Assembly: GCA_030761205.1 (NCBI GenBank)
Contig: JAULJL010000027.1
Coordinates: forward strand, 20,090,501 to 20,154,500
From: Fremontodendron californicum
Lineage: Eukaryota > Streptophyta > Magnoliopsida > Malvales > Malvaceae
Length of the DNA: 64,000 bases
Reading direction: 5' to 3'
Position 1 is the stretch's first letter; each line of letters starts with the position of its first letter. A program made the position numbers and the translations under genes. This document shows positions 1 to 9,132 of this stretch, piece after piece. Under the pieces are notes generated by a model, which was not told where the DNA came from, searched no databases, and saw only the letters and a program-made list of their open reading frames with translations.

Positions 1-700
1 GTCGATTTTGTCAATCTTGGAGGCCTGATCGGATCACATGGTCTTCTAGAAAAATGTTCCCCTATGAGTTACTGATTCATAGCCGTTGGAATCAGCTCAT
101 TTGCTGATGTGGAGAAGAAGATATGGGCAAAATACGAAAACAGGTCAGCACAGACGTCATTGCACATCAGCCAACTTGATGGTCGATTTCTTCAATATTG
201 GAGGCTTTATCTGATCACATGGTCTTCTAGACAAATGTTCCCCTATCAGTTAGTGATCCATAGCCGTTGAAATGAGCTCATTTTCTGATACGTATCGGAC
301 GATATGGTCAAAATGCGAAAACTGCTCAGGACAGACGTCATTGCACATCAGCCAACTTGATGGTTGATTTCGCTAGGGAAAACGACTCCGTTTCAAGAAG
401 TGTAAAACATTAAAAAGATAGATATGCCTCTTAACTTTGCACGGTTAAAATTTCAGCCTTATTGCTTTAGTGAAACTCCAGATTTAGCTGATATGGCAAA
501 AGGTGTCGGAACTGGAACTGAACTGGATTTGCCCTTAATTCTAGTAATCTGAAATCACTCAAAGAAACTTGTGAAAAACACCAAATTACATAAAAATATA
601 AAAGATCATAAACACAATTAGACTAAACAATAATAACTCGTATTTGACACAAAACAATAATAAAACATAACTAAAAACTATATAATTATATGAGTTATCA
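1..700 (-). repeat. Partial LTR, minus strand, LOG-carrying Athila-like family
   Basis: This is the reverse complement of the first part of the family LTR. It ends exactly at the LTR 5' terminus (reverse complement of TGATAACTCG) at 700 and is cut by the window start. It includes tandem units of the 181-bp repeat seen in the other LTRs (recurring block around 171-181 and 351-361). The adjoining sequence at 701 is plus-strand internal sequence, so a minus-strand element apparently integrated here. Confidence 0.9.
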
Positions 701-826
701 AACTCTTTAAGCTATTGATTAGTTTATAAGACTTGTTCAATGATTGTCTCTAATTTGTATTGAAAGAGGATTAGATTAGGTTTTATTATTTTGTCGCTAT
801 TTGATTTTGCTCGAGGACTAGATGTA
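701..826 (+). other. Fragment of 3' internal region joined to the LOG cassette
   Basis: The first part matches the region that lies just upstream of the polypurine tract in the other copies (compare 10911-10980 and the reverse complement of 31700-31990). It stops at 'gaggactag' and continues directly into the sequence that precedes ORF-X elsewhere, which follows 'aataactag' in the other copies. The shared ACTAG suggests a microhomology-mediated deletion or recombination. Confidence 0.7.
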
Positions 827-850
827 AATATAATTTTTATTTTATTTTTT

Positions 851-864
851 TTAACCCCGGTTAA
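851..864 (+). promoter_or_regulatory. Inverted repeat TTAACC-CC-GGTTAA upstream of ORF-X
   Basis: Arms TTAACC and GGTTAA with a 2-bp spacer lie about 110 bp upstream of the ORF-X ATG. They recur at about 17360 and 60270; the copies near 7314 and 24030 have lost the left end. GGTTAA is the core of plant GT-1 boxes, so this may be a promoter element. That role is inference only. Confidence 0.3.
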
Positions 865-931
865 ATGGCGGATAACGGTACTCCGTGATTATTTAAGTCG
901 GTTCCATCAGCTACCCACAAAACTGATATTG

Positions 932-940
932 TATATAAAT
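932..940 (+). promoter_or_regulatory. TATA-like box before ORF-X
   Basis: TATATAAAT lies about 40 bp upstream of the ORF-X ATG and is conserved in all five cassettes (near 7394, 17443, 24110 and 60354). It is followed by a pyrimidine-rich run ending in CAG, so it could be a promoter core or just the upstream part of a splice-acceptor region. Confidence 0.35.
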
Positions 941-975
941 TTCTCTTTCAATTTCTCTTTCATTTTTTTTTCAGG

Positions 976-1512
976 ATGGATGATATTCTCACAAGATTGC
1001 AGAAACGATTTCCTCCTTTTCCTCGAAATATTTTACTGAAGCTTTACCAAGTTCGATTTGAAAGATTAAGAATGCTTATGCACAAAGGGATTCCTGAAGA
1101 CATACGTTGGATAATTGAAGCCAAGGTACGTGAAGATGAATATCTTCCTGTTTTGCATTTACCAGGTACAGGTTGGAGCACTTTTGCAAAGAAGCGACGA
1201 GCAAAGCGCATAAGTTCAAATTGCCACAAATGTGCACGATGGACGTGTAACGGTAAATGTTGTTCTATTGGGATTCCGTCCTCTAATCGAGATGATAAAA
1301 TTGAATTCATTAAGGATGGACTGAGTAAGGAGAATTTGGGTAATATCCAACTTTCTCTTGAGACGCATCCTAGTGGAGACGTACAAAGAGAAATTCTTGA
1401 TTTATGGCCGCAATTCCAAAGGGAATGGCAACATCTTGGGAATCTGATGTTAAAAGATCCTGTTTGCCAGCTTGTAAGAAAACTGGATGGGAAGCATATC
1501 CTCGACGCATAG
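976..1512 (+). CDS. ORF-X copy 1: putative zinc-binding nucleic-acid-binding protein, viral NABP-like
   Basis: Intact 178-codon ORF; the start is the ATG right after a ttttttttcag tract, shared with the other copies. Residues 72-78 are a basic run (KKRRAKR in copies 4 and 5, similar here), followed by a cysteine cluster C83-x2-C86-x4-C91-x3-C95 within CHKCARWTCNGKC and a later IEFIKDGL block. This order (Gly/Ser/Thr-Phe-Ala, basic run, C-x2-C, second Cys pair, FI-x-x-G) resembles small nucleic-acid-binding proteins of plant betaflexiviruses, several of which suppress RNA silencing. That link is inference from motif architecture. No enzyme motif is visible. This copy has Trp at residue 67 where others have Arg, and Cys at residue 96 where others have Arg. 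LOG copy 1 follows 366 bp downstream. Confidence 0.7.
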   Translation: MDDILTRLQKRFPPFPRNILLKLYQVRFERLRMLMHKGIPEDIRWIIEAKVREDEYLPVLHLPGTGWSTFAKKRRAKRISSNCHKCARWTCNGKCCSIGIPSSNRDDKIEFIKDGLSKENLGNIQLSLETHPSGDVQREILDLWPQFQREWQHLGNLMLKDPVCQLVRKLDGKHILDA

Positions 1513-1878
1513 AAGGCGTTTAAGCCGTTTCTAGACGTAAAACCAGAGGAAGATGTGAGCCACAATCACAACTACAATAAATGACTTCTCAGCTTTTGGT
1601 TTGATTTGCAATAACTTCATTTCGGTTTAATTTACATGTTGATCGATTTGTGTAATTATTCTAGTTTTTTTTTTTTTGCATTGGTCTTTTACGGTTGATT
1701 TTTCTTCTCTTTTTGATTTTCTTCCTGAAATCACGCAAAAATCTTTTGTTAGGTTAACATTTTCTTCTGACAGGTCAAATACACTTTCGGCGACATTATT
1801 ACTCTTGTCTGATTCACTACTCAGTGCTCTATATATTACACCATGTACTCATTCTCTTTCAGGCACTCGAAAAAAAAA
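1513..1878 (+). other. ORF-X/LOG intergenic spacer with TATA-like and acceptor-like signals
   Basis: This AT- and pyrimidine-rich spacer contains 'ttcttctgacag' near 1762-1773, a TATA-like CTATATATTAC near 1829, and attctctttcag at about 1851-1862. An A-rich tract then abuts the LOG ATG. The same order of signals is kept in the other cassettes (copy 3 has lost part of it), which points to a conserved expression function: promoter, splice acceptor, or leader for internal initiation. Confidence 0.5.
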
Positions 1879-2526
1879 ATGGAAAGTACTTCGTCCCAGC
1901 GCATTGAAAAAATTTGTGTCTTTGGAGGTGCTTATCCAGGTAAAAATAAAATATTAGCTGATGAAGCCATAAGAGTTGGAGTAATACTTGCCCAACAAAA
2001 GATCCAGTTGATTTATGGAGGCGGTAGTACGGGTTTAATGGGAGCAGTCGCTACAGCAGCACATGCCGGAGGAAGTCCAGTTCTAGGAATCGTGCCAAAA
2101 CTATTCACAGGTTTTTGTGGACCTACCGTGGGTAAGGAAATACAAGTCTGGAGTATCCCTGAACGGATGACAATCATGTACCATTGTGCCGATGCATTCA
2201 TTGCTTTACCAGGAGGTCTGGGTACATTGGAAGAAATAGCTTGCGTGGCTTCTTGGTCATCTTTGGTCACAAAAAAGAAACCCATTGGTTTGCTTAAAAT
2301 TAATGGTTATTTTAGTAATTTGCTTTCATATTTAGATAATGCTGTGGAAAATGGATTCATGTTTTCAGAGGCAAGGAGAACCATAATTTCTGCTGCAACC
2401 ATTGAAGATTTACTCAAAAAGCTCCAAGCTTATGAGTATTTACCTGCTATGGTTGTTTCGCAAACGCTCGGAAAAAGAAAAAGAGATATAGACAAGCAAG
2501 GAGTGAATTGCACTTTGTCTTTGTGA
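1879..2526 (+). CDS. LOG: LOG-like cytokinin riboside 5'-monophosphate phosphoribohydrolase, copy 1
   Basis: Intact 215-codon intronless ORF. LOG enzymes release free cytokinin base from its riboside monophosphate in one step in the cytosol. It has the Rossmann-type TIGR00730/LOG layout: N-terminal ICVFGGAYPGK (residues 12-22), YGGGSTGLMG (46-55), an Arg at 96 and PGGLGTLEE (111-119, matching the PGGxGTxxE signature). Length equals typical plant LOGs. Differences from canonical plant LOGs: PGGYGT is PGGLGT, and the usual Arg-Lys pair reads Arg-Met. The ATG is chosen because it starts the homologous N-terminus and is shared by all copies; an in-frame extension to 1843 runs through a non-conserved leader. 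Plant LOG genes normally have several introns, so this looks like a retrocopy. Activity is unproven. Confidence 0.88.
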   Translation: MESTSSQRIEKICVFGGAYPGKNKILADEAIRVGVILAQQKIQLIYGGGSTGLMGAVATAAHAGGSPVLGIVPKLFTGFCGPTVGKEIQVWSIPERMTIMYHCADAFIALPGGLGTLEEIACVASWSSLVTKKKPIGLLKINGYFSNLLSYLDNAVENGFMFSEARRTIISAATIEDLLKKLQAYEYLPAMVVSQTLGKRKRDIDKQGVNCTLSL

Positions 2527-2832
2527 CATTATCTAATATTTTGTTTGTTGTGTCTCAGTTATAATAAGTGGTTAGCAACCTCTGCAGGTAATATCTCCTA
2601 AATTCTACCTTTAAAATTTGACATTGGGGACAATGTCATATTTTAGTAGGGGGTAAGGGACATATTTTGCTAATTTGTAAAAAAAAAAAAATAATAAAAA
2701 AAAAAAAAAAAAAAAAATTGTTGTGTTTTAAGCCATTTAGAAGTATTCATTCTGAACAAGGTCTGAGTAAGGGAGACTTGAGACATACCTTGTCAGTTTG
2801 ATTTAATCTTTTCAAAAAAAAAAAAAAACTAT
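2527..2832 (+). other. LOG 3' flank with hairpin, G-tract and poly(A) runs
   Basis: It contains a perfect hairpin TGACATTG-GGGA-CAATGTCA (2619-2638), a G-rich tract AGTAGGGGGTAAGGG just after it, and long A runs around 2679-2719 and 2814-2828. A block 'aagtattcattctgaacaagg' lies between the A runs and is duplicated in copies 2 and 5. There is no ORF. The LTR at 2833 begins without a polypurine tract. Confidence 0.6.
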
Positions 2833-4053
2833 TGATAACTCGTATAATTATATAGTTTTTAGTTAAGTTTTATTATTGTTTTGTGTCAAATACGAGTTAT
2901 TATTGCTTAGTCTAATTGTGTTTATGATCTTTTATATTTTTATGTAATTTGGTGTTTTTCACGAGTTTCTTTGAGTGATTTCAGATTACTAGGTTAAATC
3001 AAGAATTAAGGGCAAATCCAGTTCAGTTCCAGTTCCGACACCTTTTCCCATATCAGCTATATCTGGAGTTTCACTGAAGCATTAAGGCTGAAATTTTTAC
3101 AGTGCAAAGTTAAGAGGCAAATCTATCTTTTTCATGCTTTACACTTCTTGAAACGGAGTCGTTTTCCCTAGCGAAATCAACCATCAAGTTGGCTGATGTG
3201 CAATGACGTCTATGCTGACCTGTTTTGGTATTTTGCCCATATCTTCTGATCCACATCAGCAAATGAGCTGATTCCAACATTGACAAAATCAACCATCAAG
3301 CTGGCTGATCAGAATTGTCATACAATATGACGAAAATTGTTAGAAAAATGCACCCACCTATTATACCTACCTTTGAAATTTATAAAGCTTGTCTCTTGTC
3401 ATTTAGCTCTCCAAAATGTGTATAAATAGAGGGCCTTGGATGATTGTAAGAGACATGGTAGATTGGTAGGATATTAGCCATTATAATAAAATTCTCTAGT
3501 TTTCTTTTTCTTTAGAGAGAGCAAGAGGCTGGATAATTAATATTCTTCTTCTTCTTCTTTCTTTCTTTTATTTTCTTCTTAGATTCTCTTTAATTTTATT
3601 TTTATGTTTACAATGCCTATGCTAGGCTAAACTTCTATTTGGTTAAGGGTGATTTCAAAGCCCTAGACATGTTTTGTAATTGATTTTCAGATTCTATCTA
3701 TCATTAATTTTCTATCAAAGTTGCTTATGTTCTTCTACAAGAACTGTTTATGATGTTGTCTTGATTTATTCAGGTGTACAACTAGATAGATCTTGATAAT
3801 TATCTATTGCTAGTTTAGGAGTCTTGATCCGTGTAATTGTCTTGATTTCCTATTCATAAGTGGCAATTTGTGATTAATGATTATGGTCAAGTTTTTGATA
3901 ATTGCAAAGTGGAACATAACCTAAGTTGAACAATCCGAGCTTATGTGTTTGTTGCTTAGATCAACCTATCTTTCTCATCATAAAGCTGCCTTTAAATTGA
4001 ATTTAGAGAGCTTATTATAGGTTGTTTGATGGTTAGAGATTAAATAGAGAGCT
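2833..4053 (+). repeat. Truncated LTR (first 1221 bp)
   Basis: It starts exactly at TGATAACTCG and matches the other LTRs until 'gagagct' at 4053, where the next LTR starts. It belongs to the sub-type with 'gagcaagaggctgg' after the TATA region, shared with the LTRs at 29630 and 33239. It lacks about 90 bp present in others around 3278. The missing 3' part would start 'tgttctattt'. Confidence 0.9.
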
Positions 4054-4699
4054 TGATAACTCGTATAATTATATAGTTTTTAGATATGTTTTATTATTGT
4101 TTTGTGTCAAATACGAGTTATTATTGTTTAGTCTAATTGTGTTTATGATCTTTTATATTTTTATGTAATTTGGTGTTTTTCACAAGTTTCTTTGAGTGAT
4201 TTCAGATTACTAGAATTATGGGCAAATCCAATTCAGTTCCAGTTCCGACACCTTTTGCCATATCAGCTATATCTGGAGTTTCACAAAAGAAATAAGGCTG
4301 AAATTTTTACCGTGCAAAGCTAAGAGGCATATCTATCTTTTTCATGTTTTACACTTCTTGAAACGGAGTCGTTTTCCCTAGCGAAATCGACCATCAAGTT
4401 GGCTGATGTGCAATGACGTCTATGCTGACCTGTTTTCGTATTTTGCCCATATCTTCTTATCCACAGCAGAAAATGAACTGATTCCAACGGCTATGGATCA
4501 GTAACTGACAGGGGAACATTTTTCTAGAAGACCATGTGATCAGATCAGGCCTCCAATATTGACAAAATCGACCATCAAGTTGGCTGATCAAAATTGTCAT
4601 ACAATATGACAAAAATTGTTAGAAAAATGCACCCACCTATTATACCTACCTTTGAAATTTGTAAAGCTTGTCTCTTGTCATTTAGCCCTCCAAAATGTG

Positions 4700-4707
4700 T
4701 ATAAATA
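4700..4707 (+). promoter_or_regulatory. LTR TATA box
   Basis: TATAAATA in the context 'aaatgtgtataaatagaggg' is the best core promoter in the LTR, conserved in every LTR copy of the window. AATAAA about 65 bp downstream is a plausible poly(A) signal, which would make R short and U5 about 1 kb. Confidence 0.6.
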
Positions 4708-5561
4708 GAGGGCCTTGGATGATTGTAGAGGATCATATTGTACATTGGTAGGATATTAGCCATTGTAATAAAATTCTCTAAGTTTTCTTCTTCTTTCTTT
4801 TCTCTAGTTTTCTTTTTCTTTATTTTCTTCTTCTTCTTTCTTTCTTTTATTTCCTTCTTAGATTCTCTTTAATTTTATGTTTATGTTTACAATGCCTATG
4901 CTAGGCTAAACTTCTATTTGGTTAAGGGTGATTTCAAAGCCCTAGACATGTTTTGTGATTGATTTTCAGATTCTATCTATCATTAATTTTCTATGAAAGT
5001 TGCTTATGTTCTTCTAAAAGAATTGTTCATGATGTTGTCTTGATTTATTTAGGTGTACAACTAGATAGATCTTGATAATTATCTATTGCTAGTTTAGGAG
5101 TCTTGATCCGTGTAATTGTCTTGATTTCCTATTCATAAGTGGCAATTTGTGATTAATGATTATGGTCAAGTTTTCAATAATTGCAAAGTGGAACATAACC
5201 TAAGTTGAACAATCCGAGCTTATGTGTTTGTTGCTTAGATCAACCTATCTTTCTCATCATAAAGCTGCCATTAAATTGAATTTAGAGAGCTTATTCTAGG
5301 TTGTTTAATGGTTAGAGATTAAATAGAGAGCTTGTTCTATTTAACGACAAACTAAGGAAAGATTGGGATAACAGAGCTTGTTGTTATCTACGGTTGTTAA
5401 CTTTGATAGTTGGTTCATATTGATAGATCTGAAATTGATTCTTAATGATGTCTAGTGGTGGAGAATGAAACCTTAACCATATTTTTCATATTTGATTCTT
5501 CTTACTTAGTTGTTTTCTTACTTTTCTAGTTTGCTTATTTTTAAAAGTATATTTATTTTTA

Positions 5562-5653
5562 TTGGCTGGTTATACCGCCTAATTTAGTATATATATTGGC
5601 TGGTTATACCGCCTAATTTAGTATATATATTTTTATTGGCTGGTTATACCGCC
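5562..5653 (+). repeat. Minisatellite of hairpin units in LTR
   Basis: Three units of GGCTGGTTATACCGCC separated by AT-rich linkers. Each core can fold as GGC(T)GGT-TAT-ACCGCC. Unit number varies: three in the LTRs at 4054, 11217 and 14554, four in those at 20550 and 27677, five at 33239. It lies in the predicted leader (U5) of the genomic RNA. Confidence 0.75.
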
Positions 5654-5863
5654 TTGCATCTTATTCTTATTATTTACTTTAGTTTAAATCTGGCTTCAAA
5701 AACCCCTTTTCTTTTATTGTTCTTGAATTTAAGTTTTAAACTATTAACTTATAAACTAAAACCCAATCCCTGAGGACTCGACCCTTGCTAATCATTATAC
5801 TTACAATTGATCTTTTTAGTGCAAGGTTAAATAAGATACACTCTTTTGGGTGCATCAAATTTT

Positions 5864-5882
5864 TGGCGCCGTTGCCGGGGAT
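5864..5882 (+). promoter_or_regulatory. Primer-binding site, tRNA-Asp(GTC) type
   Basis: TGGCGCCGTTGCCGGGGAT lies 6 bp after the LTR end and is complementary to the 3' end of plant tRNA-Asp(GTC). This primer is typical of Athila-type gypsy elements. Confidence 0.9.
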
Positions 5883-6005
5883 TGTTTTTTTAGTTTATTT
5901 GTTACTTAGTTTATTCTTATTTTCAGTTCTAATGAGTTTTATTTTCTTGTACATACGGGTTTTTCTTATCAAATTTTGAAAGAAAAAAAAAAAGAAAAAA
6001 AAACG

Positions 6006-6944
6006 ATGGAATTGAGCAATCTAACACTTGAAGAGTTGGTGGCATACATGAACATGGAGAATCAACAAGCCAAGCTCACCTCCCCAGTTCAACAATTGGC
6101 CATGGGAGGATGTCAAGGCCATCAAGTGTTCGAAGACCAACAGTATGATCATTACTCAAACACTTACCATGAGGGATGGTGGGATCATACTAATTCTGGC
6201 TACTCGAAAAATTACCAAGAAGTAAATCCTTATGCGAATTACACTCATCCATCTAGCTTCAATCAATCATGGTCTCAAGAACCAGATCTTCTTCAACCAC
6301 CACATATGACTAAAAACTCAGGTACTTCTTTAGAAGATCTTGTCGATTCTCTTGTTACTAATACTTTGCAATTTCAACAAGAAACAAGGGCAAGCATCCA
6401 GAGTTTGGAAAAGCAAATGAGCCTATTGGCTAGTAGTATGGTGGAATTAGTAGCAGAAAGATCTCTAGCACTCCCTTCCCAAACAGTGATTAACCCAAAG
6501 GAGAATGCTACTATTGTGACCTTGAGAAATGAGGAACAAGATGAGGATGAGACAAAACCAAAGATGGATTCACTTCTTGAGGATAATGAAGCCACCATTC
6601 AAATTGAGAGTACTTTGACACCTCAGGTAGCTTTTAAGGTTCTTATTTCTACTAATGTTTCTTCTCCACTTTTTCCTAGCATATTTGCAAAGTCCAAGAA
6701 GGAGGAACATGAACAACAATTTTTGGAAACCTTAAACAGCTTGCTTGTGGATGCCATTAGACAAGTACCAAGATATGCACAATTCCTCAAAGAGCTATAC
6801 CCCACCAAGAATGATGAAATAATACGTGTGGGGGAGAATGCATTGGCTGTTTTGCAAAGAAAACTTCCTCCAAAACGCAAAAATCCGAGAAGTTTCATGT
6901 CTAAGCCAAAAGATCCTAAAAAGCCAAGAAGGGGAATTGGCTAG
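6006..6944 (+). CDS. Mini-gag (gag C-terminal derivative), copy 1
   Basis: Intact 312-codon ORF starting ATGGAATTGAG directly after an A-rich tract. From about residue 25 it aligns with the gag of the full element at 33239: SPVQQLAMGG, the YSNTY...GW block, NSGTSLEDLV, a coiled-coil-like stretch, then RQVPRYAQFLKELY and a VGENALAVLQRKLPPK block. It lacks the capsid core (about 275 residues) and the CCHC knuckle, and stops just before the position of protease. Role unknown; it may keep a packaging or Gag-interaction function. The upstream in-frame Met at 5976 would only add the poly-Lys leader. Confidence 0.75.
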   Translation: MELSNLTLEELVAYMNMENQQAKLTSPVQQLAMGGCQGHQVFEDQQYDHYSNTYHEGWWDHTNSGYSKNYQEVNPYANYTHPSSFNQSWSQEPDLLQPPHMTKNSGTSLEDLVDSLVTNTLQFQQETRASIQSLEKQMSLLASSMVELVAERSLALPSQTVINPKENATIVTLRNEEQDEDETKPKMDSLLEDNEATIQIESTLTPQVAFKVLISTNVSSPLFPSIFAKSKKEEHEQQFLETLNSLLVDAIRQVPRYAQFLKELYPTKNDEIIRVGENALAVLQRKLPPKRKNPRSFMSKPKDPKKPRRGIG

Positions 6945-7446
6945 ACTGGAAACAATCAATCAAGCGCTAATTGGGGGAGGCAGCCTAATTAGTGAAAGCA
7001 TTGCCAAACTGCCATCCTCAGATTTGCTCTCTTTTTCTTTATCTTTTTCTTATGTTTCTTTGTTAATTGTGTTTAGTGTTTTTAAGTTTATTTAGGCTGC
7101 ATAAGTTTATTTTGTTTAATAGTTCTTTTCACTTACACATGATTCTTTCATTTGGGTTGATAGCATTACATTAATGACAATGTAAAAATTATGTGTGGGG
7201 GGAAGAATTTAGGATTTTATTTAGAGTGTTTTGTTTTTGAGTCTTCTTATGATGTTTTCTTTCTGATCCTTGTTTTGAAAATAACTAGATGTAAATATAA
7301 TTTTTATTTTTTTTACCCCGGTTAAATGGCGGATAACGGTACTCCGTGATTATTTAAATTGGTTCCATCAGCTACCCACAAAACTGATATTGTATATAAA
7401 TTTCTCTTCCAATTTCTCTTTCAATTTTTTTCATTTTTTTTTCAGG
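6945..7446 (+). other. Spacer between mini-gag and ORF-X: hairpins, G-tract, ORF-X leader
   Basis: It begins with a motif able to form AATTGGG/CCTAATT around GGAGGCAG (about 6969-6990). It then has TTACATTAATGACAATGTAA (7166-7185, 7-bp stem) followed by GTGTGGGGGGAAG (7193-7205), and from about 7287 the conserved ORF-X upstream region with TATATAAAT and a pyrimidine tract ending in CAG at 7445. No coding sequence. Confidence 0.6.
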
Positions 7447-7983
7447 ATGGATGATATTCTCACAAGATTGCAGAAACGCTTTCCTCCTTTTCCTCGAAAT
7501 ATTTTGCTGAAGCTTTACCAAGTTCGATTTGAAAGATTAAGAATGCTTATGCACAAAGGGATTCCTAGAGACATACGTTGGATAATTGAAGTCAAGGTAC
7601 GTGAAGATGAATATCTTCCTGTTTTGCATTTACCAGGTACAGGTAGAAGCACTTTTGCAAAGAAGTGACGAGCAAAGCGCATGAGTTCAAACTGCCACAA
7701 ATGTGCACGATGGACGTGTAACGGTAAATGTCGTTCAATTGGGATTCCGTCCTCTAATCGAGATGATAAAATTGAATTCATTAAGGATGGACTGAGTAAG
7801 GAGAATTTGGGTAATATCCAACTTTCTTTTAAGACGCATCCTAGTGGAGACGTACAAAGAGAAATTCTTGATTTATGGCCGCAATTCCAAAGGGAATGGC
7901 AACATCTTGGGAATCTGATGTTAAAAGACCCTGTTTGCCAGCTTGTATGAAAACTGGATGGGAAGCATATCCTCGACTCATAG
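7447..7983 (+). pseudogene. ORF-X copy 2, two premature stops
   Basis: Same length as intact copies (537 bp), but an in-frame TGA stands at 7666-7668 (CGA in other copies, a CpG C-to-T change) at the basic motif just before the cysteine cluster, and another TGA near 7948 close to the C-terminus (AGA to TGA). It would produce a 73-residue fragment without the cysteine motif. Confidence 0.85.
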
Positions 7984-8480
7984 AAGGCGTTTAAGCCGTT
8001 TCTGGACGTAAAACCAGAGGAAGATGTGAGCCACAATCACAACTACAATAAATGACTTCTCAGCTTTTGGTTTGATTTGCAATAACTTCATTTTGGTTTA
8101 ATTTACGTGTTGTTCGATTTGTGTAATTATTCTCTTTTTTTTTTATTTGTCTTTTACGGTTGATTTTTCTTCTCTTTTTGATTTTATTCCTGAAATCACG
8201 CAAAAATCTTTTGTTAGGTTAACATTTTCTTCTGACAGGTCAAATACACTTTCGGCGACATTATTACTCTTGACTTTTACGGTTGATTTTTCTTCTCTTT
8301 TTGATTTTCTTCCTGAAATCACGCAAAAATCTTTTGTTAGGTTAACATTTTCTTCTGACAGGTCAGATACACTTTCGGCGACATTATTACTCTTGTCTGA
8401 TTCACTACTCAGTCCTCTATATATTACACCATGTACTCATTCTCTTTCAGGCAGTCGAAAAAAAAAAAAAAGAAAAAAAA
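7984..8480 (+). repeat. ORF-X/LOG spacer with internal tandem duplication
   Basis: A segment of about 122 bp beginning 'cttttacggttgattttt' is present twice in tandem (about 8151-8271 and 8272-8393). The other cassettes have it once, except copy 3, which keeps a short remnant of a second copy. The TATA-like and CAG signals before LOG are preserved, and an A-rich tract of about 30 bp precedes the LOG ATG. Confidence 0.8.
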
Positions 8481-9132
8481 ATGGAAAGTACTTCGTCCCA
8501 ACGCATTAAAAAAATTTGTGTCTTTGGAGGTGCTTATCCATGGAAAAATAACATATTCGCTGATGAAGCCATAAGAGTTGGAGTAATACTTGCCCAACAA
8601 AAGATCCAGTTGATTTATGGAGGTGGTAGTACGGGTTTAATGGGAGCAGTCGCTACAGCAGCACACGCCGGAGGAAGTCCAGTTCTAGGAATCGTGCCAA
8701 AACTATTCACAGATTTTTGTGGACCTACCTTGGGTAAGGAAATACAAGTCTGGAGTATCCCTGAACGGATAACAATCATGTACCATTCTGCCGATGCATT
8801 CATTGCTTTACCAGGAGGTCTGGGTACATTGGAAGAAATAGCTTGCGTGGCTTCTTGGTCATCTTTGGTCACAAATAAGAAACCCATTGGTTTGCTTAAT
8901 ATTAATGGTTATTTTAATAATTTGCTTTCATAGTTAGATAATTTGCTTTAATATTAATGGATTCATGTTTTCAGAGGCAAGGAGAACCATAATTTCTGCT
9001 ACAACCATTGAAGATTTACTCAAAAAGCTCCAAGCTTATGAGTGTTTATCTGCTACGGTTGTTTCGCAAACGCTCGGAAAAAGAAAAAGAGATATGGACG
9101 AGCAAGGAGTGGATTGCACTTTGTCTTTGTGA
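8481..9132 (+). pseudogene. LOG: LOG-like copy 2, disrupted
   Basis: Homologous to the 648-bp LOG ORF but 652 bp long. The frame is open to 8933, where TAT has become TAG; just after it a 4-bp net insertion (a local copy of 'ttgctttaatattaatgg') shifts the frame. The PGGLGTLEE motif lies before the break, but the C-terminal helices are lost. Residue 21 Gly is Trp (YPWK). Likely inactive. Confidence 0.88.

Larger units (their letters stand above)
4054..5857 (+). repeat. LTR (5' LTR of element I)
   Basis: 1804 bp, TG...CA ends (TGATAACTCG ... GGGTGCATCA). It contains a repeat with 181-bp period (catcaagttggctgat at about 4392 and 4573), TATAAATA at 4700-4707, AATAAA near 4767, a CT-rich stretch, and a 3-unit minisatellite (5562-5653). 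Confidence 0.95.

Noticed and set aside
1044..1565. 173-codon minus-strand ORF opposite ORF-X in most cassettes
   Set aside because: A shadow of ORF-X. It stays open even where ORF-X itself has stops, but has no start context or domain of its own.
4575..4763. Minus-strand 62-codon ORF in each LTR (MANILPMYN...)
   Set aside because: It overlaps the LTR TATA region on the opposite strand, with no domain. It is conserved only with the LTR.
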